From contig BRXU01000065.1 in NCBI GenBank assembly GCA_030267565.1, forward strand, positions 62,001 through 126,000: a stretch of 64,000 nt of DNA, in the 5' to 3' direction. A program made the position numbers and the translations under genes. Each line of letters starts with the position of its first letter. The first letter of the stretch is position 1. The DNA is from Pleodorina starrii. Lineage: Eukaryota; Chlorophyta; Chlorophyceae; Chlamydomonadales; Volvocaceae. A model generated the notes under the pieces. The model made no database searches, was not told the DNA's origin, and worked only from the letters and a program-made list of their open reading frames with translations. Shown one piece after another: positions 16,999-25,716 of this stretch.

Positions 16999-17658
16999 TC
17001 AGGATGCCTCCACGGCACTGCGCACATCCGCAAGCAGGCTGTCCGTGCTGATATCCGTCATCTGTCGACCATTGAGAAAGAAGGTCGGTGTCTGGCGTAC
17101 GCCGATCGCCGCGATATCGGCCGCGTCCTGATTGAGGATGCCGACGATATCGGGGGACAGACGGGCTGTCTGCGCCTTTTCCATATCCAGACCGGCCGCA
17201 GCCGCAATTTGCCATGCAAGGTCCATTCGCGGTGCGCCATGGACAGCCCATTCCGGCTGCCGTTCCAACAGCGCATCGAGGACAGGCTCGAACTTGTCCT
17301 GCATGCGCGCAGTCTCCAGAATGCGGACCGCCTCGTCGGACCCCTCGTGAAACACCGCATAGCGCATCACGACGCGGACTTGATCGGGAAACTGCTCGCG
17401 GATGTCCTGAACGACCGGATGAAAGGCGCGGCAAGCCTCACAAGATGGATCGAAGAACTCGACCAGCGTGACCGGGGCGTCTTCTGGTCCAAAACTGGGC
17501 GCATGACTGCGGACCAGCATGTCTGTTTCCACAGCCGGGGCAGCAGCGGCCAGAGTGTCCGCTTCGGCCTGACGATTGCGCGTCAGCACGAGCGCGCCGC
17601 CGGCAAAGGCGGCAATCCCGATGGCAGATGTTCCGATGAGCACGGTGCGTCGGTTCAT
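16999..17658 (-). CDS. DsbA-family periplasmic thiol-disulfide protein
   Basis: 219 residues from the ATG at 17658 (MNRRTVLIG), with an N-terminal signal or anchor. The active site C73-EAC76 sits in FFDPSCEACRAF, and the cis-Pro region is VRQTPTFFLNG. DsbA-type proteins oxidise or isomerise cysteines in secreted proteins. It overlaps dsbB by 4 nt (ATGA), so oxidase and re-oxidant are made together. The longer upstream frame is rejected because it lacks a signal-like start and overlaps dsbB further. Confidence 0.9.
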   Translation of the reverse strand: MNRRTVLIGTSAIGIAAFAGGALVLTRNRQAEADTLAAAAPAVETDMLVRSHAPSFGPEDAPVTLVEFFDPSCEACRAFHPVVQDIREQFPDQVRVVMRYAVFHEGSDEAVRILETARMQDKFEPVLDALLERQPEWAVHGAPRMDLAWQIAAAAGLDMEKAQTARLSPDIVGILNQDAADIAAIGVRQTPTFFLNGRQMTDISTDSLLADVRSAVEAS

Positions 17659-18092
17659 GGGCGTTTTCCTTTCGACAAGATGAGGCAGGCCAGAACGGCT
17701 GCAAAGGCGGCGAATGCAAGATAGGGGATGGGCAGGCTCAGGATCGTCTGTGCCTGGTCGGTGCAGGACGGGCCGTCCTTGGTGCAAGGCGCGATGCTCT
17801 GCGGGATCAGGCCGGCATAGAGGCCGGAATGCCAGCCAGAAAGGACCAGCCCGGCCAGCGCCAGCGGCAATCCGTAGAGACGTGCCAGACCGTCACCGCG
17901 CCACAGTGAGATGGCCAGGACAGGAACCAGCGGAAACATGGCAATGCGCTGGTACCAGCACAGGGTGCAGGGCATCTGCCCCAATACCTCGCCGATGAAC
18001 AGCGCGCCGAGCGTAGCCGCGAGTGCGACCAGAAAGGCGGACGATATTGCGAGATCATTCCGGGACAGGCCCCGGGGGTCAGGTGCAGTCAA
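17655..18092 (-). CDS. dsbB: Disulfide bond formation protein DsbB
   Basis: 145 residues and four membrane helices. Cys pairs C42-TLC45 (MPCTLCWYQR) and C103/C110 (IAPCTKDGPSC) match the two periplasmic redox loops that pass electrons from DsbA to quinone. It is cotranscribed with dsbA and overlaps the lspA end by 14 nt. Confidence 0.92.
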   Translation of the reverse strand: MTAPDPRGLSRNDLAISSAFLVALAATLGALFIGEVLGQMPCTLCWYQRIAMFPLVPVLAISLWRGDGLARLYGLPLALAGLVLSGWHSGLYAGLIPQSIAPCTKDGPSCTDQAQTILSLPIPYLAFAAFAAVLACLILSKGKRP

Positions 18093-18564
18093 AAGAGGGT
18101 TCCTTCGAACGGGAGGGACGGAGCATGGCTGTCAGCACAAGCAAGGCGCCGAGGCTGATCGCGATGTCGGCCCCATTAAAGGTCGGCCAGTGCCAATCAC
18201 GCCAGTAGACATCCAGAAAATCGGTCACGGCACCTTGCCGCAAGCGGTCGATGATATTGCCCACAGCGCCACCCACGATCAGCGCGAGGCCTATGCGTTC
18301 GCGCTTCGCGTCTGCCCGGAAGGCCATTCCTGCAAAGATGATCGCCAGTGCACCTGTCAGGGCAACCATCAGCAAGGGACGACCTGCCATAAGGTCCGAC
18401 ATCATGCCGAAACTCGCCCCTTCGTTGAAACCAAGCGTCAGATTGAAGCCGGGAGAGACGGCATAAATTTCCCCGGGAGACAAGCTTCGCAGGACTGCGA
18501 GCTTGGTAATCTGATCAGCAACCGCAGTCGCGGCGATAATCGCCAGGATCAGGGGTGTCTTCAT
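18079..18564 (-). CDS. lspA: Lipoprotein signal peptidase II
   Basis: 161 residues from the ATG at 18564, which overlaps the upstream gene by ATGA. Four membrane helices. The aspartyl-protease dyad is Asp106 (GNIIDRLRQG) and Asp133 (FNGADIAI). It cuts prolipoproteins before the lipid-modified Cys. It is probably an extra plasmid copy, as in several metal-resistance islands where lspA accompanies a Zn/Cd/Pb ATPase. Confidence 0.93.
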   Translation of the reverse strand: MKTPLILAIIAATAVADQITKLAVLRSLSPGEIYAVSPGFNLTLGFNEGASFGMMSDLMAGRPLLMVALTGALAIIFAGMAFRADAKRERIGLALIVGGAVGNIIDRLRQGAVTDFLDVYWRDWHWPTFNGADIAISLGALLVLTAMLRPSRSKEPSFDCT

Positions 18565-19184
18565 TGCAGCGACCTTTCTCGGATGCCGATCCAGCGCGGA
18601 ACGGACTGGCAATAGGTGTCGTATGCAGGGCCAAGCGTCCGCCGCAATTCACGTTCTTCTGAGCGGACCTGAACAAGCGCCGAACCTGCGAATAGCAGGA
18701 CTCCCAAACTTGTCGGGATGGAGGGCACGACCAGAGCGGTTCCGAGCAGCAACATGAGCTGACCGACAAAAACCGGGTTGCGGCTAAAACCGAACAATCC
18801 ACCCGTGACAAGTGCGCCGGTCGCGCCCTCGGCCACACCGATCCGCCATGACGCAGCCATCGACATCTGGGCGGCAAATGCCAGCATCGCGCCCAGGCTG
18901 GCCATGAACAGTCCCGCCAGACCGATCCACACAGGATTTTGGAAACCCCGCAGGGGATCAAGATCGCCCATGCTCGGCATGAGACGCCATGCCAACGACC
19001 CAAGGAGGGCCAGAGCGAACGCAGCTCGGAAGCCTAGCGCTACAAGACGGTCGCCGCCCGTGGCGTGATGGGACAACCAGACCGGACGATGCGCCTCCCG
19101 GGCATTGATCGCAGAGCCCCAGAAGAACAGGGCCAGATAGGCGCCAAGAAGAACCAGCGCTGCACTGCCCATTCCAGTCATCAT
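18561..19184 (-). CDS. Isoprenylcysteine carboxyl-methyltransferase-like membrane protein
   Basis: 207 residues with about five hydrophobic segments. The C-terminal FSRNPVFVGQLMLLLGTAL and SEERELRRTLGPAYDTYCQSVPRW follow the ICMT/phospholipid methyltransferase pattern (RNP.Y and E...Y..Y..VPR). The substrate is unknown. It sits between zntA and lspA with a 4-nt gap and a 4-nt overlap, so it belongs to the metal-response operon. Confidence 0.8.
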   Translation of the reverse strand: MMTGMGSAALVLLGAYLALFFWGSAINAREAHRPVWLSHHATGGDRLVALGFRAAFALALLGSLAWRLMPSMGDLDPLRGFQNPVWIGLAGLFMASLGAMLAFAAQMSMAASWRIGVAEGATGALVTGGLFGFSRNPVFVGQLMLLLGTALVVPSIPTSLGVLLFAGSALVQVRSEERELRRTLGPAYDTYCQSVPRWIGIRERSLQ

Positions 19185-19188
19185 CGCC

Positions 19189-21447
19189 TCAGCGCTTCTG
19201 TTCGGGATTGTAGCGCAAGAGGCGCAGGGCGTTCAGGGTCACAAGAACCGTCGCGCCCGTATCAGCCAGGATCGCGATCCATAGACCGGTCATGCCAAGG
19301 ACGGTGGTGACCAAGAAAATAGCCTTTAATCCTAGCGCGATACTGACGTTCTGCCGGATATTGGCCATTGTGGCCTGCGCCAGCCGGATCTGGGCCGGAA
19401 TGTCGGTCACCCTGTCGCGCAGGATGGCCGCATCGGCCGTCTCCAGCGCGACGTCCGTGCCGGAGCCCATCGCGACACCGATGCTGGCCTGTTTCAGGGC
19501 CGGAGCGTCATTGATGCCATCCCCGATCATCATGACGCCACCTTGAGCGTTCATGTCGCGAATGGCGGCCAGCTTGTCTTCAGGCATCATCTCGGCCTCG
19601 AAGCGGATGTTTAGCCCTTCGGCGATGGCGGCAGCAGTGCGTGGGTTGTCGCCGGTCAGCATGATCGAGGAGATGCCCATTTCGGCCAGCTGGCGCACAG
19701 CCTCCGCCGCATCGGGCCGCAGCTCGTCACGCATGGCGATGAGACCGAGCGGGACGCCTTTGCGATAGACGGCGACGGCGGTCTTGCCCTCATCCTCGAA
19801 GATGGTCGCCTGACGCAGGCCAAGACCGTCCAGGCCATCGTTCTCCGACGCATGCCGGGGTGAACTCACCCATGCCAGGGCATCTCCCACGGTCGCCTCG
19901 ACCCCTCGTCCGGTCAGAGCGCGTGCATCGCGGGCGGGCAGGGGAGTGACGTCCGCCGTCTTGGCCCTGTCCAGGATCGCCACGGCGAGGGGATGGCTCG
20001 ATCCGCTCTCGACGCCCGCGGCGACCTCCAGCAACTGCGCCTCAGTCGTGGTTCCGAACGTCACCAGGTCGGTGACCTGCGGACGTCCGTGGGTCAGCGT
20101 CCCGGTCTTGTCGAAGGCGACATGGGAAACCTTGGCCGCGGCCTCGATCACTGCGCCGCCCTTCATCAGCATTCCCCGGCGCGCGCCGGTGGACAGGCTC
20201 GATGCGATCGAGGCCGGAACCGAAATCACCAGCGCACAAGGGCAGCCGATCAGCAGGAGCGCCAGTCCACGATAGATCCAGGTATCCCATGACTGACCGA
20301 ACATCAGCGGCGGGAGCACGATGACAAGCGCCGAAACGGCAACGATGGCAGGCATGTACCACCGGCTGAACCGGTCGATGAAGCGTTCCGTGGGGGCGCG
20401 GGCTTCTTCTGCCTCCTCGACCAGCCGGATGATCCGGGAAATGGTGTTGTCCTCGGCTGCTTTCGTCACGGTGACCCGCAAGACCGCTTCCGTGTTGATC
20501 GAACCGGCAAAAACACTTTCGCCCGGGCCGCGGGTACGGGGAATGCTTTCTCCGGTCACCGGGCTTTCATCGATCCCGGACGTGCCGTCTGAAATCTCTC
20601 CGTCTGCGGGGATCCGGTCGCCGGGACGGACCAGCACCGTCTGACCGATCGTCAGGCTGGACGCGGCAACCTCCCGGGTCACGCCGTCCACTTCCAAGAG
20701 CGCCGTTTTCGGAACCAGGTTTGCCAAGGCGCGGATGCCGTCTCTTGCCTTTCCGGCCGCGACACCCTCCAGGACCTCGCCCACGGCAAAGAGAAAGACC
20801 ACCAAGGCAGCCTCTTCGGCGGCATTAATGAACAACGCGCCGAGGGCTGCGATGGTCATCAATCCCTCGATCGTGAAGATCTGACCCAACCGCGCAGCGG
20901 CGAAAGCGCGACGCGCGACGGGGGCGACACCGATAAGGCAGGCCGCGACAAAGGCCCAGCTCCCGACCTGCGGGGCGATCAGCTCCATTGCCCAGGCTGC
21001 CGCCAACAAGAGCCCGGTCAGGATAACCAACCTGCCCTTGCCAGTCTGGTACCATGCCTTGCCGCGGTCGGCAGGGTCGTCATGGACGTGACCGGGGCTG
21101 CCATGGCCGGAGTGGTCGCCCTCGGCCACAGCGGGATGAGCGTCGTGGCTGTGGCCTTGATGACTCTCCGGCGCACTCCCCGGGATCACGAAATCCTTCT
21201 TTCCCGGCGCACGGGTCTGAATGCCGTATCCAAGCGCACGCACGGTTTTTTCGATCTTGTCCGTGTCGGTCAGGCGTTCATCAACGGTCAGGCGCAGGCG
21301 TTCGGACATGATGCCGATCTCCACATCCCTGACGCCAGGCAAGCGGGACACCGCGCCGCGCACCTTGGTCGCGCAGGAGGCGCAATCCATTCCGGACACC
21401 GTCCAGTCGCACAGGGTCATGCCGGGTTCATTCGTGATCGTCATCAT
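19189..21447 (-). CDS. zntA: Zn/Cd/Pb-exporting P1B-2 ATPase
   Basis: 752 residues from the ATG at 21447, behind a GAGGAGAG ribosome site. It has an N-terminal heavy-metal domain with C22-ASC25 (GMDCASC), a His/Asp-rich linker (HQGHSHDAH and HSGHGSPGHVHDD), and an ion pore CPC near residue 402 in GCPCALVISVP, the Zn/Cd type rather than the Cu type. The phosphorylation motif DKTGTLTHGRP lies near 445, with TGDNPRTA and GDGINDAPAL after it. It is divergent from a ZntR/CadR-like regulator, with a shared MerR-type promoter. Confidence 0.93.
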   Translation of the reverse strand: MMTITNEPGMTLCDWTVSGMDCASCATKVRGAVSRLPGVRDVEIGIMSERLRLTVDERLTDTDKIEKTVRALGYGIQTRAPGKKDFVIPGSAPESHQGHSHDAHPAVAEGDHSGHGSPGHVHDDPADRGKAWYQTGKGRLVILTGLLLAAAWAMELIAPQVGSWAFVAACLIGVAPVARRAFAAARLGQIFTIEGLMTIAALGALFINAAEEAALVVFLFAVGEVLEGVAAGKARDGIRALANLVPKTALLEVDGVTREVAASSLTIGQTVLVRPGDRIPADGEISDGTSGIDESPVTGESIPRTRGPGESVFAGSINTEAVLRVTVTKAAEDNTISRIIRLVEEAEEARAPTERFIDRFSRWYMPAIVAVSALVIVLPPLMFGQSWDTWIYRGLALLLIGCPCALVISVPASIASSLSTGARRGMLMKGGAVIEAAAKVSHVAFDKTGTLTHGRPQVTDLVTFGTTTEAQLLEVAAGVESGSSHPLAVAILDRAKTADVTPLPARDARALTGRGVEATVGDALAWVSSPRHASENDGLDGLGLRQATIFEDEGKTAVAVYRKGVPLGLIAMRDELRPDAAEAVRQLAEMGISSIMLTGDNPRTAAAIAEGLNIRFEAEMMPEDKLAAIRDMNAQGGVMMIGDGINDAPALKQASIGVAMGSGTDVALETADAAILRDRVTDIPAQIRLAQATMANIRQNVSIALGLKAIFLVTTVLGMTGLWIAILADTGATVLVTLNALRLLRYNPEQKR

Positions 21448-21492
21448 TCTCTCCTCTGCAGAAAGCAGGGCCGTTGCCATCATCGATTCGGA

Positions 21493-21523
21493 GGTTTACT
21501 CCCTCTAGCAGCTATAGGTTCAA
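21493..21523 (-). promoter_or_regulatory. MerR-type promoter/operator of zntA
   Basis: On the minus strand TTGAAC (21523-21518), a 19-bp spacer and TAAACC (21498-21493) flank the dyad CCTCTA-GCAGC-TATAGG (21502-21518 on the plus strand). An over-long 19-bp spacer with a central dyad is the hallmark of MerR-family activation. Confidence 0.65.
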
Positions 21524-21534
21524 GGAGAATGTTC

Positions 21535-21972
21535 ATGCTGACGATCGGAAAGCTGGGAACGTCGACAGGGGTCAAAGTTCCGACGATCCGCTACTACGAG
21601 CAAATCGGCCTGCTGCCCGAAGCCGAGCGCAGCGTCGGTAATCAGCGCCTTTATACGCACAAGGCCCATGAACGACTGGCGTTCATCCGACACGCCCGCG
21701 AGCTAGGCTTTTCCCTTGAGGCGATCCGCGACCTTCTCAGCCTGTCCGACGATCCCGATCAGCCCTGTGCCGCAGCCGACGCCATCGCCAAAGCGCAGCT
21801 TGCCGAGGTCGAAAGCCGTCTTGCCCGCCTGACGGCCCTGAAGACCGAGCTTGAGCGCATGGTGGTCCAGTGCGCGGGTGACCGGATATCCGATTGTCGG
21901 GTCATCGAGGTCTTGGGCGATCATTCGCTGTGCGTTACGAACCACCCCAAGATCGACGATGCCGGTCAGTGA
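21535..21972 (+). CDS. MerR-family Zn/Cd/Pb-responsive regulator (ZntR/CadR-like)
   Basis: 145 residues. The ATG at 21535 is chosen because AAGGAG lies 7 nt upstream; an ATG at 21529 is too close to it. It has the MerR helix-turn-helix (TSTGVKVPTIRYYEQIGLLP), a dimerisation helix, and metal-ligand cysteines C78, C113 and C121, the last two as C-X7-C (CAGDRISDC). That pattern suits divalent-metal sensors. It is divergent from zntA and should activate it. Confidence 0.88.
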   Translation: MLTIGKLGTSTGVKVPTIRYYEQIGLLPEAERSVGNQRLYTHKAHERLAFIRHARELGFSLEAIRDLLSLSDDPDQPCAAADAIAKAQLAEVESRLARLTALKTELERMVVQCAGDRISDCRVIEVLGDHSLCVTNHPKIDDAGQ

Positions 21973-22177
21973 TTAGCTGGCGATGACGGAAACGGATGCT
22001 GGGAAGTGGAGGGCATGGATGCAGTGGGAATTAGATCAGAGCACCCGATCCCCTGACAAGACCGTGATCGAGAGGGATTTCATCTTGAACCTCTAGCTGC
22101 TTTAGGTCGCAGACACGCGCGTGTCGATGACGAGAGGCGAGAGACGGCATGAACCAACAAACGCTGCGACAAGTCCG

Positions 22178-22348
22178 ATGCTGACGGTCATTGCGGCCCT
22201 GATCGGCGGCGTGCGAGGGGTCCAGCGTGCGCGCGCCCTCGGCGGCACCCGACTGGACAGGGTTCAATATGCGGGTGGATACGCGATTGCTTTCGGCTTG
22301 GCCGGAACAATCGTCGGTGTTTGCATCGCCCGCCTTTTCGAACTGTAG
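22178..22348 (+). CDS. Small two-helix membrane protein
   Basis: 56 residues from the ATG at 22178. Two hydrophobic segments (MLTVIAALIGGV and AGGYAIAFGLAGTIVGVCIA) flank a basic loop containing RLDRVQYA. Similar very small membrane proteins are found beside lspA and M23 peptidase genes in Rhodobacterales and are sometimes labelled apolipoprotein acyltransferase, but no function is shown. It lies just upstream of the M23 gene. Confidence 0.55.
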   Translation: MLTVIAALIGGVRGVQRARALGGTRLDRVQYAGGYAIAFGLAGTIVGVCIARLFEL

Positions 22349-22422
22349 ACAACCTATCGATGCTGCGTGGGGAGCCTGCTCTCCAATGCCGGACCTTATT
22401 GCCTGACGGGAAACCAGACCTG

Positions 22423-23601
22423 ATGATCTTGCAAGCCTTGCTGACTGCCGGCGCGATTGCCGTCACGACATCATCGCACGCCGAAACCCCGGCCGAACTG
22501 TCTCACCTCACCGAGGCAGTTGCCCCCATGTCGCGACATGAGGTCGTTCCGGGAGACACGTTGGATTCGATATTGTCGCATGCTGGTATCGGCGCACCTC
22601 TCCGGGCCGAGGCGGCACTGGCGATTTCAGATGTCTTCGACCTGTCGACCCTCAGCCCGGGTCAAATCCTCAGATGGAGTGTGTTTTCCGACGATCCCTC
22701 CCAACTTGCGCGTCTTTCGCTTCTGACCCAAGACGGAACGGACATCGTTCTGGATTTCACGAAACCTCTCGAAGCATCCTTGATCAAGACGGAGATCCTG
22801 CTTCGGGACCGCCGGGAAACTTTTATCCTGGACAGCTCTCTCTTTGAGGCGCTCGCCGCCCGCGATGCGCCCGAAAGTTTCGCAGTTGACCTGGCGGCGC
22901 TCCTGGCAGGCCAGATCGACTTTCGTGACCTTGAAGGAACCGAGCGCATCGCATTGATGTGGAGCGAAAGTATTCTGCCTGATGGAACAGTCGTGGGTGA
23001 ACCGCAACTCGCCTATGCGCGGGTCGAAAAGAACACGGACATCTTCGAGCTCGTGACCGGCTCGGTCGAACAGCCCTTCATCCTGTTTCGGAATGGTGCG
23101 CAGGTCCAGCAGTCCGCGCGACCTGTCGCGGGGGCCCGGCTGTCCTCGGTCTTCGGAAAACGCCGGCACCCCGTTCTTGGCACGCAACGAATGCACACGG
23201 GGGTCGATTACGCCGCACGGACCGGAACGCCAGTCAGCGTCACCGGCTCAGGAACGGTCGTGTTTGCAGGAACCATGCGGGGATATGGTCGGACGATCGA
23301 TGTCGATCATGGCGGGGGCGTCTTGACCCGCTATGCGCATCTTTCGCGTTTTGCCGCAGGGATCGCTCCAGGTGTCGAGCTGAATGCCGGGGCCAGGATC
23401 GGTGACGTGGGCGCAACCGGCCTCGTCAGTGGACCTAACCTTCATTACGAAGTTCGCATCGACGGCAAGCCAACGGATCCCATCAAGAAAACACCGGCGC
23501 CCCGAACAGCGATCGCCAGACCGACTGACCGCGTCATGCTGACAGTTGCGCGTCTCTCCACCGGGTACTTTCTTCGCGACGACATGGGAACGGAAAGCTG
23601 A
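22423..23601 (+). CDS. M23 family zinc metallopeptidase with His-to-Asn substitution
   Basis: 392 residues from the ATG at 22423, with a signal peptide (ALLTAGAIAVTTSSHA), a LysM/OapA-like segment (VVPGDTLDSILSHAGIG) and a C-terminal LytM domain. The first zinc motif HTGVD is intact. The second motif, normally HLH, is NLH here (SGPNLHYEV), so the first histidine, thought to act in catalysis, is missing. It may be a non-hydrolytic regulator of cell-wall amidases, or retain weak activity. Confidence 0.85.
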   Translation: MILQALLTAGAIAVTTSSHAETPAELSHLTEAVAPMSRHEVVPGDTLDSILSHAGIGAPLRAEAALAISDVFDLSTLSPGQILRWSVFSDDPSQLARLSLLTQDGTDIVLDFTKPLEASLIKTEILLRDRRETFILDSSLFEALAARDAPESFAVDLAALLAGQIDFRDLEGTERIALMWSESILPDGTVVGEPQLAYARVEKNTDIFELVTGSVEQPFILFRNGAQVQQSARPVAGARLSSVFGKRRHPVLGTQRMHTGVDYAARTGTPVSVTGSGTVVFAGTMRGYGRTIDVDHGGGVLTRYAHLSRFAAGIAPGVELNAGARIGDVGATGLVSGPNLHYEVRIDGKPTDPIKKTPAPRTAIARPTDRVMLTVARLSTGYFLRDDMGTES

Positions 23602-23643
23602 TGGCATTCAAACATCTTCATCGTACGGATCGAGGGGCATAAA

Positions 23644-24111
23644 ATGATCAAACTGACACGACGCGCCGTGATGATGGCAGCCGCAGCCAGCGGTCTGCCA
23701 TCTCTGTCCTGGGCTGAGAACCTTCCTGCCATCCATGTTGTGGAGGGCAGCGGCTGCGAATGCTGCAAACAGTGGACCAATTACCTGCGGGAAAACGGTT
23801 TTCAGGTCACGAGTGAAGAGCGGTTTGGCACCTTGCTGATGCAGCACAAGATTGATCTGGGCGTACCGATCGAACTGACTTCCTGTCATACCGGCAGCGT
23901 CGATGGCTACTTCCTGGAAGGACATGTCCCTGCTGACGATATCCGGCGCTTGCTCCAAGAGCGCCCTGAAGCTCTCGGCCTGACTGTTCCAGGAATGCCT
24001 TACGGAAGTCCCGGCATGGGCCCGGAAACAAAGCGCGACGCATACGATGTCCTGCTTGTTCGCCAAGACGGTACCAGTGAAGTGTTTACCCGCTATCCTG
24101 AAGCATCATAA
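23644..24111 (+). CDS. DUF411 metal-binding secreted protein
   Basis: 155 residues with a Tat-like or Sec signal (TRRAVMMAAAASGLPSLSWA). The DUF411 core has the vicinal Cys motif SGCECCKQW, the SCHTG motif and EGHVPADDIRRLL. DUF411 proteins occur with copper and silver resistance genes and probably bind copper in the periplasm. A second copy is at 34381. Confidence 0.85.
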   Translation: MIKLTRRAVMMAAAASGLPSLSWAENLPAIHVVEGSGCECCKQWTNYLRENGFQVTSEERFGTLLMQHKIDLGVPIELTSCHTGSVDGYFLEGHVPADDIRRLLQERPEALGLTVPGMPYGSPGMGPETKRDAYDVLLVRQDGTSEVFTRYPEAS

Positions 24112-24138
24112 AAAAACATCCGAGCAGGAAACAGATAG

Positions 24139-24684
24139 ATGCCAAACTTCTCCCGGCGCCATGCCTCGCTGGCTTTGCTTGCTCTTCTCGCTGCATGTGG
24201 AAAATCAGCGCCGTCAACGACGCCGGCAAGAGGAGCGGTACCTCAGTTCAAACGGTACTCAGGGCCCCCTGTCACTCAGGTCGTGGTCAACAAGGCTGAG
24301 CGGCGGATGTTTCTGTTGAACGGGCAGACCGTTCTGAGATCGTATAACTTTGGCCTCGGCAACCAACCGCTCGGCCCAAAGCAATTCGAGGGCGACGGAA
24401 AAACGCCCGAGGGGCTATACTACATCGACCGTTTCAACCCACGGAGCCGATATCACCTATCGGTGGGCATATCCTATCCAAATGAACAGGATAAAGCTTA
24501 TGCGGCTCAATTCGGTCGAAGTGCGGGCAGCGATATCATGTTCCATGGCCGCGGCCCCGAAGGCAATGTCTTCGCACCGAAGAACCGGGACTGGACCGCA
24601 GGCTGTCTGGCATTGACTGACCAGGAAATAGAAGACGTCTATGCAATGTTGCAGCCCGGAATTCCAGTTATGATCTATCCCTAG
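24139..24684 (+). CDS. L,D-transpeptidase (YafK/YkuD-type) lipoprotein
   Basis: 181 residues. The N-terminus SLALLALLAACGKS is a lipoprotein signal. The catalytic region is FHGRGPE followed by DWTAGCLALT, that is His...GC with Cys as nucleophile. It should form 3-3 crosslinks or anchor proteins to peptidoglycan. It follows the DUF411 gene by 27 nt. It is one of three such genes within 2.3 kb. Confidence 0.85.
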   Translation: MPNFSRRHASLALLALLAACGKSAPSTTPARGAVPQFKRYSGPPVTQVVVNKAERRMFLLNGQTVLRSYNFGLGNQPLGPKQFEGDGKTPEGLYYIDRFNPRSRYHLSVGISYPNEQDKAYAAQFGRSAGSDIMFHGRGPEGNVFAPKNRDWTAGCLALTDQEIEDVYAMLQPGIPVMIYP

Positions 24685-24795
24685 CAGCCTGATCATTGGC
24701 TAAACAGAGAGTCACAAAGCTCGTAGCGGTACTCATCGAATATCAGCTAACGGTGCCCACCCTAAATACAGAGTGAGCACCTTAGTTTTCAGGAT

Positions 24796-25428
24796 TTAGA
24801 ACACCGTGACCTGTGTGCCGATTTCAGCAACCTCAAAAAGGCGGGCAACATGCTCGTTATAAAGGCCATAACATCCAGATGACGATTTTCTCCCGATCTT
24901 CCGCGTGTCGTGCGTGCCATGAACAAGATAGGCGGGCCATGACAAGTATAGCCCGTACGCACCGAGGGGATTTTCAGGCGCGCCGCCCTCAACCCGCTGC
25001 GGCAGATTTGGGTCCTTCTCACGCATGCTGGCCGTAGGTGTCCAAGGCGGATTTTTGACTTTCCTGACAATTTCGGCCTGGCCCCGTCGCGTCAGATCTT
25101 CTGTCATCGGGATCGAGCAAGGAAATACAAAATTAACATTCTCGTCAGCCGACCAATAATACACAGCACGCGACGTGACATCCGCAAGAATGACACCCTT
25201 GCCAAGGGTCGGATAGAACTCACGCCAATGGCGCGATCTGAAGGAAGACATGTTGCGCTCTGGCGCACTGCTCGAATTGGACAGGAACGGCGCTGGCGGG
25301 TTTCCGTCAATGGGTTGTCCAGTATAGGTGTCGAAACTCTGACCCAAGGCCGTTCCGGCAGGAATAGCAATGCCGGCAGCTGTCAATCCTTGGAGAAAGG
25401 CTCGCCGAGTTCTGGAGGTGGGGTACAT
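24796..25428 (-). CDS. L,D-transpeptidase with altered active-site motif
   Basis: 210 residues from the ATG at 25428, which gives a Tat signal (RTRRAFLQGLTAAGIAIPAGTALG). The YkuD domain has VHGTHDTRKIG and KSSSGCYGLYN. The usual S.GC[IV]R[ML] motif reads SSGCYGL here, so the conserved Arg after the nucleophile is Gly. The alternative start at 25464 would hide the Tat signal. It is convergent with the transpeptidase at 24139. Confidence 0.82.
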   Translation of the reverse strand: MYPTSRTRRAFLQGLTAAGIAIPAGTALGQSFDTYTGQPIDGNPPAPFLSNSSSAPERNMSSFRSRHWREFYPTLGKGVILADVTSRAVYYWSADENVNFVFPCSIPMTEDLTRRGQAEIVRKVKNPPWTPTASMREKDPNLPQRVEGGAPENPLGAYGLYLSWPAYLVHGTHDTRKIGRKSSSGCYGLYNEHVARLFEVAEIGTQVTVF

Positions 25429-25716
25429 AAATGCTTCTGCCTCTATGATCAGGTTGCTCATCACGTTCAGTGTTATCCGAAAACCGTAGGGCGATATAGA
25501 CGATCCATGTGAAGATCTCTGTGGCGTGGGATCGTCGCCACACGCACAGCATTATGATCGCAACCAAAAGGCAAGAAGCTTGAATTAATGCTGTGGAACA
25601 TATTAACTGATAAGAACGGTAATAATACACTAGAAGATTTAATTTGATGGGTTGTTTGCTCGTCATATTAAATTTGATTAAGAATCAATATCGAGCGAAG
25701 CAAAGGAGCCTCATAT
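25429..25716. other. AT-rich intergenic region between divergent L,D-transpeptidases
   Basis: About 290 nt, notably AT-rich from 25590 to 25700. It probably contains both divergent promoters. No gene is recognised. Confidence 0.5.
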
